Assembly (NCBI RefSeq): GCF_001625305.1
Contig: NW_017804498.1
Location: 145,079-209,078 of the forward strand
Direction of reading: 5' to 3'
DNA: 64,000 nucleotides
Origin: Branchiostoma belcheri
Lineage: Eukaryota > Chordata > Leptocardii > Amphioxiformes > Branchiostomatidae
How positions within the stretch are numbered: position 1 is the first letter of the stretch; each line of letters opens with the position of its first letter. Of this stretch, positions 37,001 to 48,682 are shown piece after piece. The translations under genes and the position numbers were made by a program. The notes under the pieces were generated by a model. It saw only the letters and a list, made by a program, of their open reading frames with translations. It was not told the DNA's origin and did not search any database.

Positions 37001-40000
37001 ACTTAAGGTTATGGAGCCATGCACACCACCATGTTTTTCTCTCTACATCAAAAGAAGAAAAAATGAAACGTGTCCCACACTGCTGTTCATCATATTATCA
37101 TGAAAGGAAAAGAATTGTTTTCAGCTGGAGAATCAAATCTGTCCTATACCCGGTGAGTTACCATGATCTCAGGATCTGGTATATCCTGACAGCAAGCCAC
37201 GACCAAGCAAATTTGCTGTTACCTTACATGGTATCAAATTTTGCCCTGTGGCAGTAGAGTGGAACACCGATGTCAGGACAACACACATGACGTACATTCT
37301 GTGTCAGATGTTGTTGGCAAGCTGTTTTCTACCTTATACCAGGGCTGCTCGAAGCTTTATGTTTCATTAAAAACATAGAGGTGCAAGCAGAATAAAACAT
37401 GGATGGCAAATGAAGTGACTTCAGTCTATTTATAAAACATTACCCCTGCAATATGGTGGTTTGTGTATAACTGCATTGATGTGCTGCCTTCATTTTCAGT
37501 TCTCTTCCACTTGTCAGATTCCATATGAACTGATATGAATTATTTTTATTGTCACTTTACCCCAAGGGAGTGATGTATTGTATTTTGGCATGTCTATCTT
37601 GTCTATTTGCAATTCCCAATACCATTACATATATATATATATACACAATGCAGTGTTGGCTGATGAATATTCAGTGCTGCTATTTTTATCTGTAGGTGAA
37701 TTCTGTCATGTCTGATTTTGGGCATAAAAAGACTACATGAAATTGGTACATTTCTTGGGGCTATTGTTGTGTACTAAATTTTCAATTCATATTTTTGTAA
37801 CATGCCATGGAGTCAATTTGGAATTAACCTAGGCTTTTAATCATTGAAAAGCCATTACAAAGCACAGGAAGTTGGAAGATGGGTGTTGGATGAAGATTTA
37901 CAACAACAGCTTTATTCTGCCATCTAATGACCACCTGATGCATGTCGAATGACCCTGCCATAGAGGCAAAAGTGTTTTATAGCAACTTGTTCCAACCATA
38001 TTTGTTAAGCCTAGGAAAAAATGTTGCATTTCCTGTTCTGTCCTGAAAAAAAATTTAGGTATACCTATAGGTACATGTAAGTATTTATCTTTTTTTTCTT
38101 TCTTATTTTTTAGATTCAACTCATACAATGAAGTTTAACAAGTAAAATCTGCACGAGGACACCTTTATTTCCAATCTCAATTTTGTAAAAGCGATTGTAC
38201 AATGTTTCATCACTCAGGTGTCAGATCATGGAGCAAGAAAAGGTCGATCAGCTCGAAAAATTTATGTCCCTTGCAGGGGTCCACATACACACAAAAAAGA
38301 CTAGGGTCGACAGTTCTTACTCGGGTCAGTCTGGAAATAGGAAACATAAATGTTTCCTAGGCCTGAGTATAACTGTAAAAACCGAAAAGGGCGAGCAGGT
38401 CACAACCGGGAATCGAACCCGAGTTGTCCGCTTGGCGGTCACCAACGCTAACCACTACACTAAAAGGTCGCACGACCATTTAGCATGGTCAGTTAGCACT
38501 GTTACATAACTATTTGAATTCAGCATTTTTTTTGTTGCAGTCTTAGGGTATACCTTTGAATTGACTTTGAGTGAAATTTTAACATTAATACCTCTATAGC
38601 ATACCACCACCTTCTTCTTTATGTCAATTCTAACAATAGATTCATTGTTGCAAGTATAACACTGTGAATTATTGATGAAGTATTAATTGAAAGCATAAGA
38701 CAATGAATTGAAAGCATGTTAAGAGTATTAAACTATGAATTATTCATATTCAATCAATAGTCACGGCATTTTTTCTGTCAACATTTCATAACTCTCAGTT
38801 CATAAACATGGTACCAAACTTCATATTTATACTGTTAACCTTATCAATATCCTTTCTCCATGGATTATAATTCTATACGTCTACTTGCTTGTAAAATTCA
38901 TATTCATCAGCCTTACACCATTGTGAACATCAAATTTAAAATCATTAACTTAAAGGTCTTAAAAAACTGCCTGGCTAAAACCTAACATGCATTTGGGACT
39001 TGTAATGTATAGCTTTACATTTAGATGTCCAAAATTAATGTAGGTCGTTCTTAACATTGACTTAATGATGATTCAGCTTGGGTGTTGTGACAGTTGGTTG
39101 CACAGTGTTAGTGTCTGACACGAGTGTGACGTATGCACATGAGAAGACAGGTCTGACAACTAAGTTGGGAACATTTCAAAACTTCTGCGTCTATCTTCTC
39201 CATCCAAATTTTCATAAATTTTCCTTTGTAAACGCGTTAGTAACTTAACAGCTGGAGTGATATAATTCTGCTGGATTTTAGAATACTTTTGTGCATTAGA
39301 AACCGACATCTAAGATGAAGGAGAGTATATTTGTACCTTGCGGGACTTCTATTGTAGATTGTTTATACCTTCAGGCATTGTCCCTTGTTTACTGTACTGT
39401 CAAAACATTCTTTTGAAAGGTGCGGGTTGGCACGTCATATGCTGCTGTCCACTTCTTCCCGTGATGTCACTCGTGCGACTGCAACACAACAATTTGTAAT
39501 TTGTTGCATGATGTTCCATTGTGTCTTGCACTGTCACTTCAACAATGTAATTCGGGAGTTTGGCCATGTTATTTCTGGACAAGAGCATTCATTTGTGACC
39601 TTTCGGACAACTTGAGTACAATGATTGCACTATGACTGAGGATGTTCCCTACGATATTGGATATAGTGTCGTACTGCCACTGGCCCCCAGTATAGCCATT
39701 GTCAGTGTCTTTCTCTGTTGGTGCTGCACTTGTTGTTACTGTCACGTCAAGCGAGAGGCAAGGTGGGCAATTATGTGGTCTTGTAGTTATGTAACGTTAA
39801 AGGTTCCCACGGCTGTCAAAAATGTGTACCTTACGTTCACAATCGTAGGTGATCGCATGATTTTGATGCTGTAGCATTTTTAGTCAGGCTGTGACAGAAC
39901 CAACCGCCCACAAGGATTCTTAGAAAGCCTTTTGTGTAACATTAGACATGTACAGCTGAATTTTGTGCACAACTGTCCCAAATGCCTCGGGACAATTCTT

Positions 40001-43000
40001 GCGGCCGTATGACGATCGCGCTAGGTCCATGTGTGGCCCTTAACGATTGTCAGTTGGATGGCACGTGTAGCTCGTTATGATGACCTACTTTTGCTCAAAA
40101 TGTACAATATAATAAAAGGTCATCAAAGTCAACACGTGCACCTTCAAGCCACAAAAAGTCTTTTGTAACATGTAGCTGGGCTATCTTCCCTTCAGGCATG
40201 TTTCCTGTACCTCTGATGCACAATTAGGTCTCTAATTATAGCAGTAAATGAAGCGTAATTATAATGAATACTGGACGGACTAACTTCAAACATTTTGACA
40301 TCAACCATATACTGATATAGCTTCTTTAACTGTCCTGTTGTTACCCTCAATACCTACTACCCACATGTAGAACTGTGGCTGCAATGCTGTCTTTTTTCAA
40401 GGCACCATTTTTTTTTTAAATCCCATAGAGAATTAGAGAATTTGGATATCATCCTCTCACTGTGTATTGTTGTATGTGCCAACAAACATGTAATTATGTC
40501 TTCCTCAAGATAAGCTGTTGTCTATTTGCTAAACACTTGCTAAACACTTTATGTGTTGATTTGTGTTGATGATTGACTGTAAACATGATATTATTCTGTA
40601 AGTGGAATGTGATTCTTAGGTCCTATACTCAGAAGCTAGTTGTTAGCATTGGCCAAGTCAAAAGTTCAGACATGTACATGTACATGACATTATGCTATTT
40701 TACATTGCTACATACATTTGCTTAAATTAAGGATGTACAACATGTATGTTGGGGGGTTTCACTAGAAAGGGTATTGAAATTCTTATCAGTTAAGTTATGG
40801 TTTCTTAACTTTTTCTTTCTCCATACTAACATCATAATCCATTTCTTTCCCTTCATACAGTTGTAATTAATTTTATTACACTGTAACGTTATACAGTGAT
40901 AATTCTCCTAAAGATGATCATGGTAGACTAAACTGTAAGGTTATACACTGTACATCTGAGGAGACTCTTTTCAAACAACAAAGTCTTTCATTCAGCTGAC
41001 ATTTCGGTGACCGTCTGTCACCTTCCTCAGGGCAATTCAGACTGGTTCACATTACATTGCAGCACAGGTGTCGCTGATGTAGATGCATTCCCTAATGTAC
41101 AATATTAACATATCTACACATATGTGTGATGACAGTTAAATGTTTCTACAATGCAGTCCCAAATGTACGGGAGTTGGATATTACTAAACAAAAATAGTTA
41201 CAGGTACAGGTACAGTGTAATGTGAACCAGTCAGAATTGCCCTGAGGAAGGTGACAGACGGTCACTGAATTGTTGGCTGAATAAAACACTTGTTTGTGTA
41301 AAAAGAGTCTCTTTACTCAGTGTCTTACCAACCTGATGAAACTATTCACAGATGTGATACATCTGGTTTAATTTACATGTAATCTTGTAAATGTGTTGGA
41401 TTAACCAATTAGTACTGTTTGTTTTGGTAAATCCAAAACGGGTACACAGTCTCAGGTCTAGGGTTGTTTTTACTGATCCCAAAGGGATGTCCCAGTGGTC
41501 CACAACTGGTCCATCGTACTTTTACCCATTACTTGACAGACATCAGATACCACTGTTACACTGTAATTTATTTTGTAAACTTTCTTGAACTTTGCCATTT
41601 TGATTGTTTTCAGGTTGAGGTGGTCTTTGGCAGTATCAAAAAATATTGTCAAAATACCTCTTCATAACATTGCCTTTTAAAACCCTGCCAGCTGATGAAA
41701 GTATTCAGAATCTTCCTTACAGTGTAACCTGAAATTGTCTTTTGTGTTGCAGATTGAGAAGAGAAGCGAGGCTGGAAAGGGGATACAAAAAGGTATGTGG
41801 CACAGTTCTTGTTACTTACATATAAGCTGCAATACCAGGCTGTGGTTTCTCAAAAGTTAGAAGTTCAATGTGACAACAGTTAATAGTGACAGTGGTTCAT
41901 TGTGAAATAATCATTGTAAGCAATACAAGCAACTTTTGCTTTTTGCCCAATACTCAATAAATATATGTGAATAAATTTTTTAAAAATAATTGATATAGAC
42001 TGCTAGAATACAGTATGATACGACATATATATTATGTTAATGAAAATTAGTCATCCAGGTCTACATAATACAAAATATGGATAATTTCTCTGAAGAGCTC
42101 GAGTCAGGCATTTCAGTTATTATTAGCATCCACTGTTTGATGGTTTACTTTGCACTACATTGATATGCTGTACCTAGTTCTTTACCTACCATATAAGCAT
42201 ATTGATACGAGGGCTATGTTTTATTAAGTGGCTCTTTAAATTGTGTAACATGATTTCACACAGTAATGTTATATGACTTGTATTCCATTCCTATGACGTC
42301 AACATGTGTACTTAACAGGCAGGTGGCATGATGGAAATCTTTTTATCGGAATCACAAGGAACCAAAACTACAGTTATCTATATCTACCATCATGAACTAA
42401 TAGATGATTCAATTGAAGACTGTAACCATGTGATCCTTTGCTTGAAATTTGCGTGCGTATGAGTTCTAAGGGGAAACCAACTTGAAAAATTACTGTTAGG
42501 CCACACCAATTTAATTTGTTGGTTCTCGGATTCGCCTCTTCGTTTTTTTCTGATTTGCAAAAAAAAAACTTGATTCTGGTCCTGAATCAACTGAAAAATG
42601 CTCATGTTTTGCCCCCCAACAGTTGAGGGAAGTCCTTTTCTTCCTAGTTGTTACAGTTTTCCCATCTATCATTGCAGTGGTTTGATTAAAAGTTCAAAAT
42701 TCAATGTTTAAATTTTAACCCAGCCTTTTGTGTTGACTTCATGGCTCATTTTGTAGCATTTAAGCCTATAACAGGATGCCTAGACCTGTTTTTATTTTTA
42801 TTTTTTTTCGCCCTGTCGCTTCATATTTTTTCTGAAAAAATCCGAGAACCAACCAATTAAATTGGTGTGGCCTTAGTAGCTGAAACGTAAAAGCACCACA
42901 GAAACCACACCGCGGCCACATTGCTGTGAAATGCACTCCACTGAGGGAATAATAAATTAATAACTCGTGTTCTATTCAAGTCGTACGCACGTCATAACTT

Positions 43001-46000
43001 CGTAGGGGTATCTGGCAATGACATCAGCAAATTGCTTGATTGAAGTCCCATTTTGAGTCCGGAGAATTTATCATGCAAGGCAAGAGACAACAGCCTACTA
43101 TGAAAATGATACTTGCCAGTAAAAGGAGCAAACACTTTCAAATCTACTCCCCTGTAGGACCTTAGGCCTTTTTACGGAAATTTCTTGTTTTTTCAGGCGT
43201 TTTGCTGGGCATTCGATTTTGTCAGCTTCTCTTTGGGTGTCCTGGCATAATTAATCTCTAAAAAATTGGAAGCCAGACGTAATTCCTAAAAAAAGTCTGA
43301 CCTCTGTTTTATTAGGCAAGTGGCAAAAATAGAAACACACAGCACATACAGAGCAGCACCAAAATAATTGGGATATTCACAGCAAGAGCTTAACTATTAG
43401 AGATAAGTTGTTAGACCCAGGAGACAGGGAACACAACTGTGCTAAAGAATTATTTCAACTGTGAAATATAACCAGCGCAAAATCTAATGTATTTCCAGTA
43501 ATACCCCCCGGTATGGGATGCTTTTGAGACAATTGATTGGGTGCTTTGCCAGACAAAAGCATGATCGCATTCCTCTAGAGTGTTGTATTGGACCAATATG
43601 ACTGTTAAAGGTAGTGAATCCCATTGAGAATATGATGGTTGTGCAGTTTTCTCCATGTCTTCTATATTGGAAATGAATTTTTTGTTGCGATGGGATAGGT
43701 TTTATGTAGTACATACAAATTGAGGATGCAATGTGCACATTGATGAAGCTTAGGCATTCAGGTAGAACATAATGCAAAATAAATCAAGCAACTGGATAGA
43801 TCTCTGAAGTCTGAAGTGTCAAATGTTTCAGATAGAGTCCTCTATTTTTCATCAGTTTTCTTTAATGACTGAGAATGAGTTTGATGAAGACAAGTGTAAC
43901 ATGACTGGTTTTGAAAAGTAAACATATTACATTTTTGAATTTTAAAGGCTCACAATTCTTATAGAAATGACATATCAACACAAAATTAACATTTTTGGAA
44001 TCCTTAGTTCCTTCGTTCGTACAAGTACAAAAGGACACGGCCCATATGGGGTCAGAGTTCAAGGTCAGATAGCTACCAATCTGCAATGGCTATCATATCA
44101 AAATTCATTCCACAGATACCCTACTTTTAAAAAACTGTAAGGCCACACCAATTTAATTTCTTGGTTAACGGATTTTTCTACAAAAATAATGGAGCGGGCG
44201 GGCGAAAAAAAATAAAAATAAAAACAGGCCTAGGTATCGTATTATGGCCCAAAATGGTACGATAGAAGCCATGAAGTCAACACACCAGGCTGGTTCAAAA
44301 TTTAAACAATGAATTTTGAACTTTTAATGATACCATTGCATTGAAAGATGGAATAACTGTAACAACTAGGATGAAAAGGACTGTTTTCAACTGTTCAGGA
44401 CAAAATATGAGCATTTTGCAGTTGATTCTGGATTTTTATTTTTATTTGCAAAGGCCACGCCGACTTAATTTTATGGATGACATCCTCTAAAGACCCCCAA
44501 ACTAGTGCGCGCGGGCGAATAAAATAAAAATCCGGCCAAAAATAAAAATGCTACTAAACCACAGGAATTCAAAACTCGTATTGTGAATTTGCGGTAGTAC
44601 TTAGCGACGTATACGACAAGCCGACACATGCTGTCTTTTTGCGGAGTTGATGAAACGGCGCTGTACGTATGTACTGAGTTCTTGAGTCGTGGAACTTCAG
44701 TAGCCTGGGTGCCGGGCTCCGTATTGTCGCTAACTACCATGGACTACCCAGGCCTAGAGCCAGGTCAGAGCCTCGGAGGACGTGCTGTGATCTTTTTTTT
44801 TTTTTTTCTTTTCTAGATTATTCATATTTCTGTAGCAGTAGTTTTCTATTGCTCCATTTCAGATCACATACAAGAAAAAGAAATGTTCTTCAAATGAGGT
44901 AAGTGGAATATCATTTCTTCCTTGGGTACATCATGGAGGTTTTCTACCTCCATGGGTACATGGTACAAATGTACATCATGTACATGGTGTACTGTTTAAT
45001 GATTTGAAGAGCTGTCATTCTGTCATTCAGTCTCATATCCTGGTAATACTTTCATAATTCCAAGCAACACGCAGTGTGATTGGGATATGTCACTGAGAGA
45101 TTTTCCCCTCAGTATCAGTGGCTCTTTAAGCCTTGCATGTTCCATGCATGTTCTATGCAGTCACCAATGAAATTACCTTCTGTTCACTCACAGTTTTATC
45201 TACCGATTGCTTGTTGCGCTAAATTTCGTAGAAAGCGGCGTCCTTGAAATTGGGCCATCTAGATCTATTATGAGATATCACCCAGTGACAGTAGTACTAT
45301 CACACATCACTGATAATCTATGCAGGTGCACTAATAACTAGTCATGCCTCTATGCCTTATCCTCTATATTCTGCTACCGATTATAGTTGGACTTCCTTTC
45401 TGACAAGGTAGGGAAACTACTGCCATCTATTTTCTCACTGTCCTTGTACTTGCACTTCTGTCATCACAAATACTGATGTTGTCTGTGAAATCTTATTTTA
45501 GATGTTACTTGCAGTAACCATTCTAATTTGTTAATCTATGGATTTATAATTGTAGAAAGTCGAATTAGTACTTTGTACCCTTTGTGTTATCATGATTTTA
45601 TAAGTTATAACTTAATTGTTACAACTCTTTGTTTGATCTAGCTTTGCATTCATGCCAAAGTCAGGGCTCAAAATACTTTTTTCTGCATACCTGCACTGGT
45701 GCAGGTGATATAAAAAATTACCTGCACCAGATAAATTTTACCTGCACCAGATAAATTTTACCTGCACCAGATAAATTTTACCTGCACCAGATAAATTTTA
45801 CCTGCACCACTTAATTTAAGAAAAATAGATCACACTAAAAACTGTCCAGGAACGGCTGCCTTCATTTCCTTTAAACCTCTTCATAAGTGGTAGCAGTCAA
45901 TGCGACAAATAAAAATCCACATAGCACATTTATTTATGAACCCTGGTTACTGTACAAAATGTACATAGACTGGTTCAGGTTAGGCGCAGGTAGACATTAG

Positions 46001-47352
46001 AAATACCTGCACATTCCCAAATTTGGCTGTCATAAATTGCCCTTTTCTCTGGTGCCCAACCACATATATTGATACAAATTTGATGCCAAACAGCTACCTA
46101 TAATAAAGCAAGCTGAGGGTTAATGTCTTCACCTGAATACCTTCTGTGTCCTCTGCAGACCTGTGCTGTGTGTTTAGAAGATTTCAAGCTGATGGAGGAG
46201 ATTGGGCTCTGTCCATGTGGACATGCCTTCCATAGAAAGTGAGTATCTTTTCTCCTTCTTTCACGAGAGGCTGCAACCTCCAGGGGTGCCAGAGTATACA
46301 GTGCAATTTTACTAGTACATGTATACAGGGCAATTTTACGGAATACAATACAATCGTATTAGACAAGTATACAGTGCAATTTTACTTGCAATAGTATTAG
46401 TATACAGTGCAATTTACTGTATACATTGTATACACTGTTTACTTGTGAAATTGCACTGTATACTAAATATTGCACTGTGTACTAATACGATTTCACTGTA
46501 TTCTGTAAAATTGCACTGTATACTCTTAGCACCCCTGACCTCTGAACTGCTGAGGAACCGAAGATATGACAGATTAGCTTGTTGAATGCCATAGAAATTT
46601 TTTAAAAAGTTTTGTGTGATTTGTTTTCCTTCAAATCAGCTTTCTAATCATAAAATCATGTGTCTTACAACAATTCCTATCATCAGTGCTCACTGTCTAG
46701 TAAAAAGGGGCCCTTACACAAAGCTGGTAATAACGTTGCGAAAATTATTCCCACTGCAATCTATTTCTGTCTGAGTAAAATGATGTTGTTGAGCTCCTGG
46801 AGGTGTTATTGGTAGATTACTCCATCTGATGAATCAGTGCTCATTTCATTCCTTGTTGCACTAGATTACAGTTAATTAATTTACAGTTGCGGTGGTTTTA
46901 TATCGTGATAGAAGAGAAAAGGAGATTCTGTAGTACAGTAATACATTGGAAAGTAACACATATTTGCTGTGTTGTGGAGTGGAGGCCAAGACATCACTGT
47001 AAAATCTGCAAAAATAAAACCACAGAAACGTTTCAAGGTTTACAGTACCTTAACTATAATTGCTCACAGAAGAAAGGTTGAAGTACATTTACTCTACTTG
47101 TGGTCTTAGTGCCTATTGATGAAGTATCATAATTTTTCATCTGTTACCAGGGATGGTATGATGACAAGAAGACACATGACAGTTTTTTTGATAAATTAAT
47201 TTGTTTTAATATTCAACACATTTTACAGATGTATTTCCAAGTGGCTGGAAATCAGGAACACCTGTCCTATGTGTAACTCCCAAGTCAAACAGCAGGCCAG
47301 CGAGAGGTCCACCCTGGTCAGGACAGTGGACCTCCCTGTCACAAGAGTATGA
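28036..47352 (+). CDS. RNF24: RNF24/RNF122-like membrane RING-H2 E3 ubiquitin ligase
   Basis: Isoform A has coding exons 28036-28163, 41753-41792, 44863-44898, 46159-46238 and 47229-47352: 135 residues, phases consistent throughout. The N-terminal membrane segment [15 protein letters not shown] (29-43) and the basic stretch after it match vertebrate RNF24/RNF122 closely. The RING-H2 ligands are C70, C73, C88, H90, H93, C96, C107 and C110 (TCAVCLEDF.. [11 protein letters not shown].. CPMC). Such proteins sit in endoplasmic reticulum, Golgi or endosomal membranes and recruit E2 enzymes to ubiquitinate membrane partners. A start at the later ATG (28060, MSSD) is equally possible and resembles the vertebrate start. 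Two further phase-2 first exons (36434-36546, 39632-39762) can replace exon A. A poly(A) signal lies at 48683. Whether it is RNF24 or RNF122 cannot be separated by eye; a pre-duplication orthologue of both is expected. Confidence 0.88.
28424..28465 (+). repeat. 42-bp direct repeat flanking MITE M1, left copy
   Basis: TTATGTAGTTTTATAATATT at its start, ending TTATCCTAG. Identical to 29696-29737 on the far side of the Harbinger-like MITE M1. Much longer than the 3-base target duplications of the other copies. Confidence 0.85.
28750..28881. other. Assembly gap
   Basis: Run of 132 N bases. It hides the hairpin end of element E copy 4. Confidence 1.
28882..29618 (-). mobile_element. Element E, copy 4 (reverse, nested in MITE M1)
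   Basis: In reverse it begins CTAGAGTTCCACGATCTCAT, preceded by A as in the other copies. It runs through the ATGCAAAT palindromes to the shared CCGGAAGTTCAGCTGCAGTA region before the gap. Because it sits inside M1, this E insertion is younger than the MITE. Confidence 0.8.
30857..31211 (-). mobile_element. Harbinger-like MITE M2
   Basis: GGCCACAC..TTAATTTGTTGG and its reverse complement bound about 355 bases. TAA is duplicated on both sides (30854-30856, 31212-31214). A TWA target and GGCCAC ends fit the PIF/Harbinger superfamily. No transposase frame. Confidence 0.85.
33234..33542. mobile_element. Non-autonomous DNA element with CAGGG ends
   Basis: The ends CAGGGCTCGAAAT and ATTTCGACCCCTG are inverted copies, flanked on each side by GGTAA. 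The interior repeats GTGCACC-type words. A shortened relative starts at 45663. The ends suggest a hAT-like non-autonomous element, although a 5-base duplication is shorter than usual. Confidence 0.55.
34272..34645 (-). mobile_element. Harbinger-like MITE M3
   Basis: 374 bases between GGCCACACAAATTTGATT and AAATGAAATTGGTGTGGCC, with TAA duplicated at 34269-34271 and 34646-34648. Same family and orientation as M2. Confidence 0.87.
36278..36285 (+). promoter_or_regulatory. TATA-like box ahead of alternative exon B
   Basis: CCTATAAAT lies about 155 bases before the ATG at 36434. It could serve an independent promoter for exon B. An alternative reading is that exon B is spliced from an upstream leader through the acceptor TGGCATTCCCAG near 36402. 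Confidence 0.3.
36434..36546 (+). CDS. RNF24: Alternative first coding exon B of the RNF24-like gene
   Basis: The ATG opens [10 protein letters not shown], an acidic N terminus, then a hydrophobic segment [20 protein letters not shown] and a cysteine-rich CCYLCHS. The exon ends AG/GTAGGT in phase 2, exactly as exon A does, so joining to 41753 gives ..CHSRLRREAR and a 130-residue protein with the same RING. Several cysteines beside the membrane are possible palmitoylation sites. Not recognised in other species; supported only by frame, hydrophobicity, donor and phase. Confidence 0.6.
38398..38472 (-). other. tRNA-derived sequence (pseudo-tRNA or SINE head)
   Basis: The minus strand holds an A box TAGTGTAGTGGTTAGCG and a B box GGGTTCGATTCCC at tRNA spacing, and the T arm pairs well. 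The anticodon arm does not give a standard 5-bp stem with a 7-base loop and the acceptor ends pair poorly, so a working tRNA is unlikely. Confidence 0.5.
39632..39762 (+). CDS. RNF24: Alternative first coding exon C of the RNF24-like gene
   Basis: The ATG opens [20 protein letters not shown], then a hydrophobic SIAIVSVFL and the cysteine-dense [17 protein letters not shown]. It ends GCAAG/GTGGGC in phase 2, so joining to 41753 gives ..KREARLRREAR and a 136-residue isoform. The KREAR end resembles the RREAR at the start of the next exon. The donor is weaker than those of A and B. A very short upstream ATG frame (39620) precedes it. Confidence 0.5.
40967..41308. repeat. Inverted pair of retroelement-tail sequences
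   Basis: 40967-41062 and 41216-41308 are reverse complements with mismatches, each carrying CCTGAGGAAGGTGACAGACG or its complement and CAGCTGA/GGCTGAATAAA-type text. The spacer is about 150 bases. Could be two tails inserted head to head, or a foldback element. Confidence 0.65.
42499..42872 (+). mobile_element. Harbinger-like MITE M4 (complete reference copy)
   Basis: 374 bases bounded by GGCCACACCAATTTAATTTG and its complement, with TTA duplicated at 42496-42498 and 42873-42875. This is the best-preserved copy. It shows the segment that copy M1 has lost to element E and the gap. Confidence 0.9.
44141..44455 (-). mobile_element. Harbinger-like MITE M5, one end lost
   Basis: It begins GGCCACACCAATTTAATTTC after TAA and matches the family until TTTTATTTGCAAA. 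There it abuts a different inverted-end sequence, GGCCACGCCGACTTAATTTT. The latter is related to the end GTCGTGGCC at 33009-33017, so a second, sister family is probably present. Confidence 0.7.
45700..45812 (+). repeat. 20-bp tandem repeat
   Basis: Four or more copies of CCTGCACCAGATAAATTTTA in a row. They lie within a diverged CAGGG-type element that begins near 45663 (CAGGGCTCAAAATAC). Confidence 0.95.
46279..46545. mobile_element. Palindromic element of GTATACAGTGCAATTTTAC units
   Basis: The ends CAGGGGTGCCAGAGTATACAG and GTATACTCTTAGCACCCCTG are inverted, flanked on each side by ACCTC. The whole is a chain of direct and inverted copies of a 19-base unit. Located 40 bases past the RING exon at 46159-46238, so it lies in the following intron. 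Confidence 0.7.
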
Positions 47353-48682
47353 TGGACCCTTCCAATGACACGCCATGGGGTAGTTGGAAAGGTCCATTAG
47401 TGAGACAGGTAGGAGAGCTGGTTTAGACAGTAAACATTACGTAGACTCAAAGTCATTTCCTTGTTATATAGTCTTTTATATGTGGAGGATTATTGAAATC
47501 AGATAACCAGCTAGCACTAGCCTATTTTATCCAACAACCAATACTTTTATGTATCGCACAACTCTTACCCATCCCTTGTATGTCAAATAGGATTACCTGG
47601 TAAGGTACGTAAAAGATCAAATATGAGTATATGTCAAATTGTGCTAAGGAATGCTAAGGTTTTATGTCAGTTGTTATGTGTCAAGCTGGAAGCTTAAAAA
47701 GTTGGAAAGCAATTTGTAATAGAGAGACTGTGTACTTTTATCGGTATTTGCAATCATGGTATCCTGGTCTTTCTTTCAAATATCAGTGTAGCCAAAAGTT
47801 GAACCAAAATGGCAGCTTGGACTTAAGTAAAACTTGAAGTTCTCATGTCTAGGAAGCTAATAAGCACTTCCCTTTTAGTCATCCTGAACAAAATACTGGA
47901 AGTGTTAGAAATTTACAAAAGTTATCCTGAACAGCTCCCAATATCAACTTATATCCTCATGTCGGCTGGCTATAGAATTGACATGGAGAGAAAGAAAGTA
48001 AAAAGAGAAATCTTAAAACTCGAGTGAAAAGAGCAAAATTAAAACAAACAGAATACACTTACTGTTAATTGTTCCTCTCTTAAAGTTTGGCAGATGTGTT
48101 GAGGCAAAAATGGCCGGAAACAAGTCGGGGAAAGTGACTTGGTAACAGATGTGTTTCTGTCAGGTTTTAGTTCTTGCCACCTGCCAAAATCAGATCAAGA
48201 AATGACTGTATAAAGATCTTTGATATCAGACTAATATCTGGCCAAAATCTGCACAGGTGTGTGTACGGCGCGGTCAAATTTGTCATAGGCTATTGTGCAA
48301 TTTTGATGATGTAGAATTTTTTAAGCGGGCTGTGACAGAACAACCTACAAGGATTTAAGACAGCCTTTTCAGCCATAATTTTGCAGGACATACATGTAAG
48401 TACGACTAACACAAAAATGCCCTCAGTTTGCAATGGTAAGACAATTGTATGGCATATGTGACCGGGCCGTTAGTAGGATTGTTCATCTCCCACCTGATAT
48501 CTATACAACTCCAAAATAACAAAATCGTATATCATCATACCAGATTAGAATATTGTGCCATTGTGCTGGAAGAAAATGACATTCACTCTGTGGAAAAACA
48601 AAGAAATGAGCAAATTTTGTCCATTTTGTACCGTGAGTGCCATAGTAATAGTGCTATGTATTCATAGTAAAGTGTGTAACTG

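Noticed and set aside
36940..37257. 105-codon plus-strand frame
   Set aside because: Lies just past the exon B donor in the intron; composition is not protein-like and no acceptor supports it.
45700..45812. CRISPR-like regular array
   Set aside because: The units are directly joined with no spacers; an ordinary tandem repeat in an animal genome.
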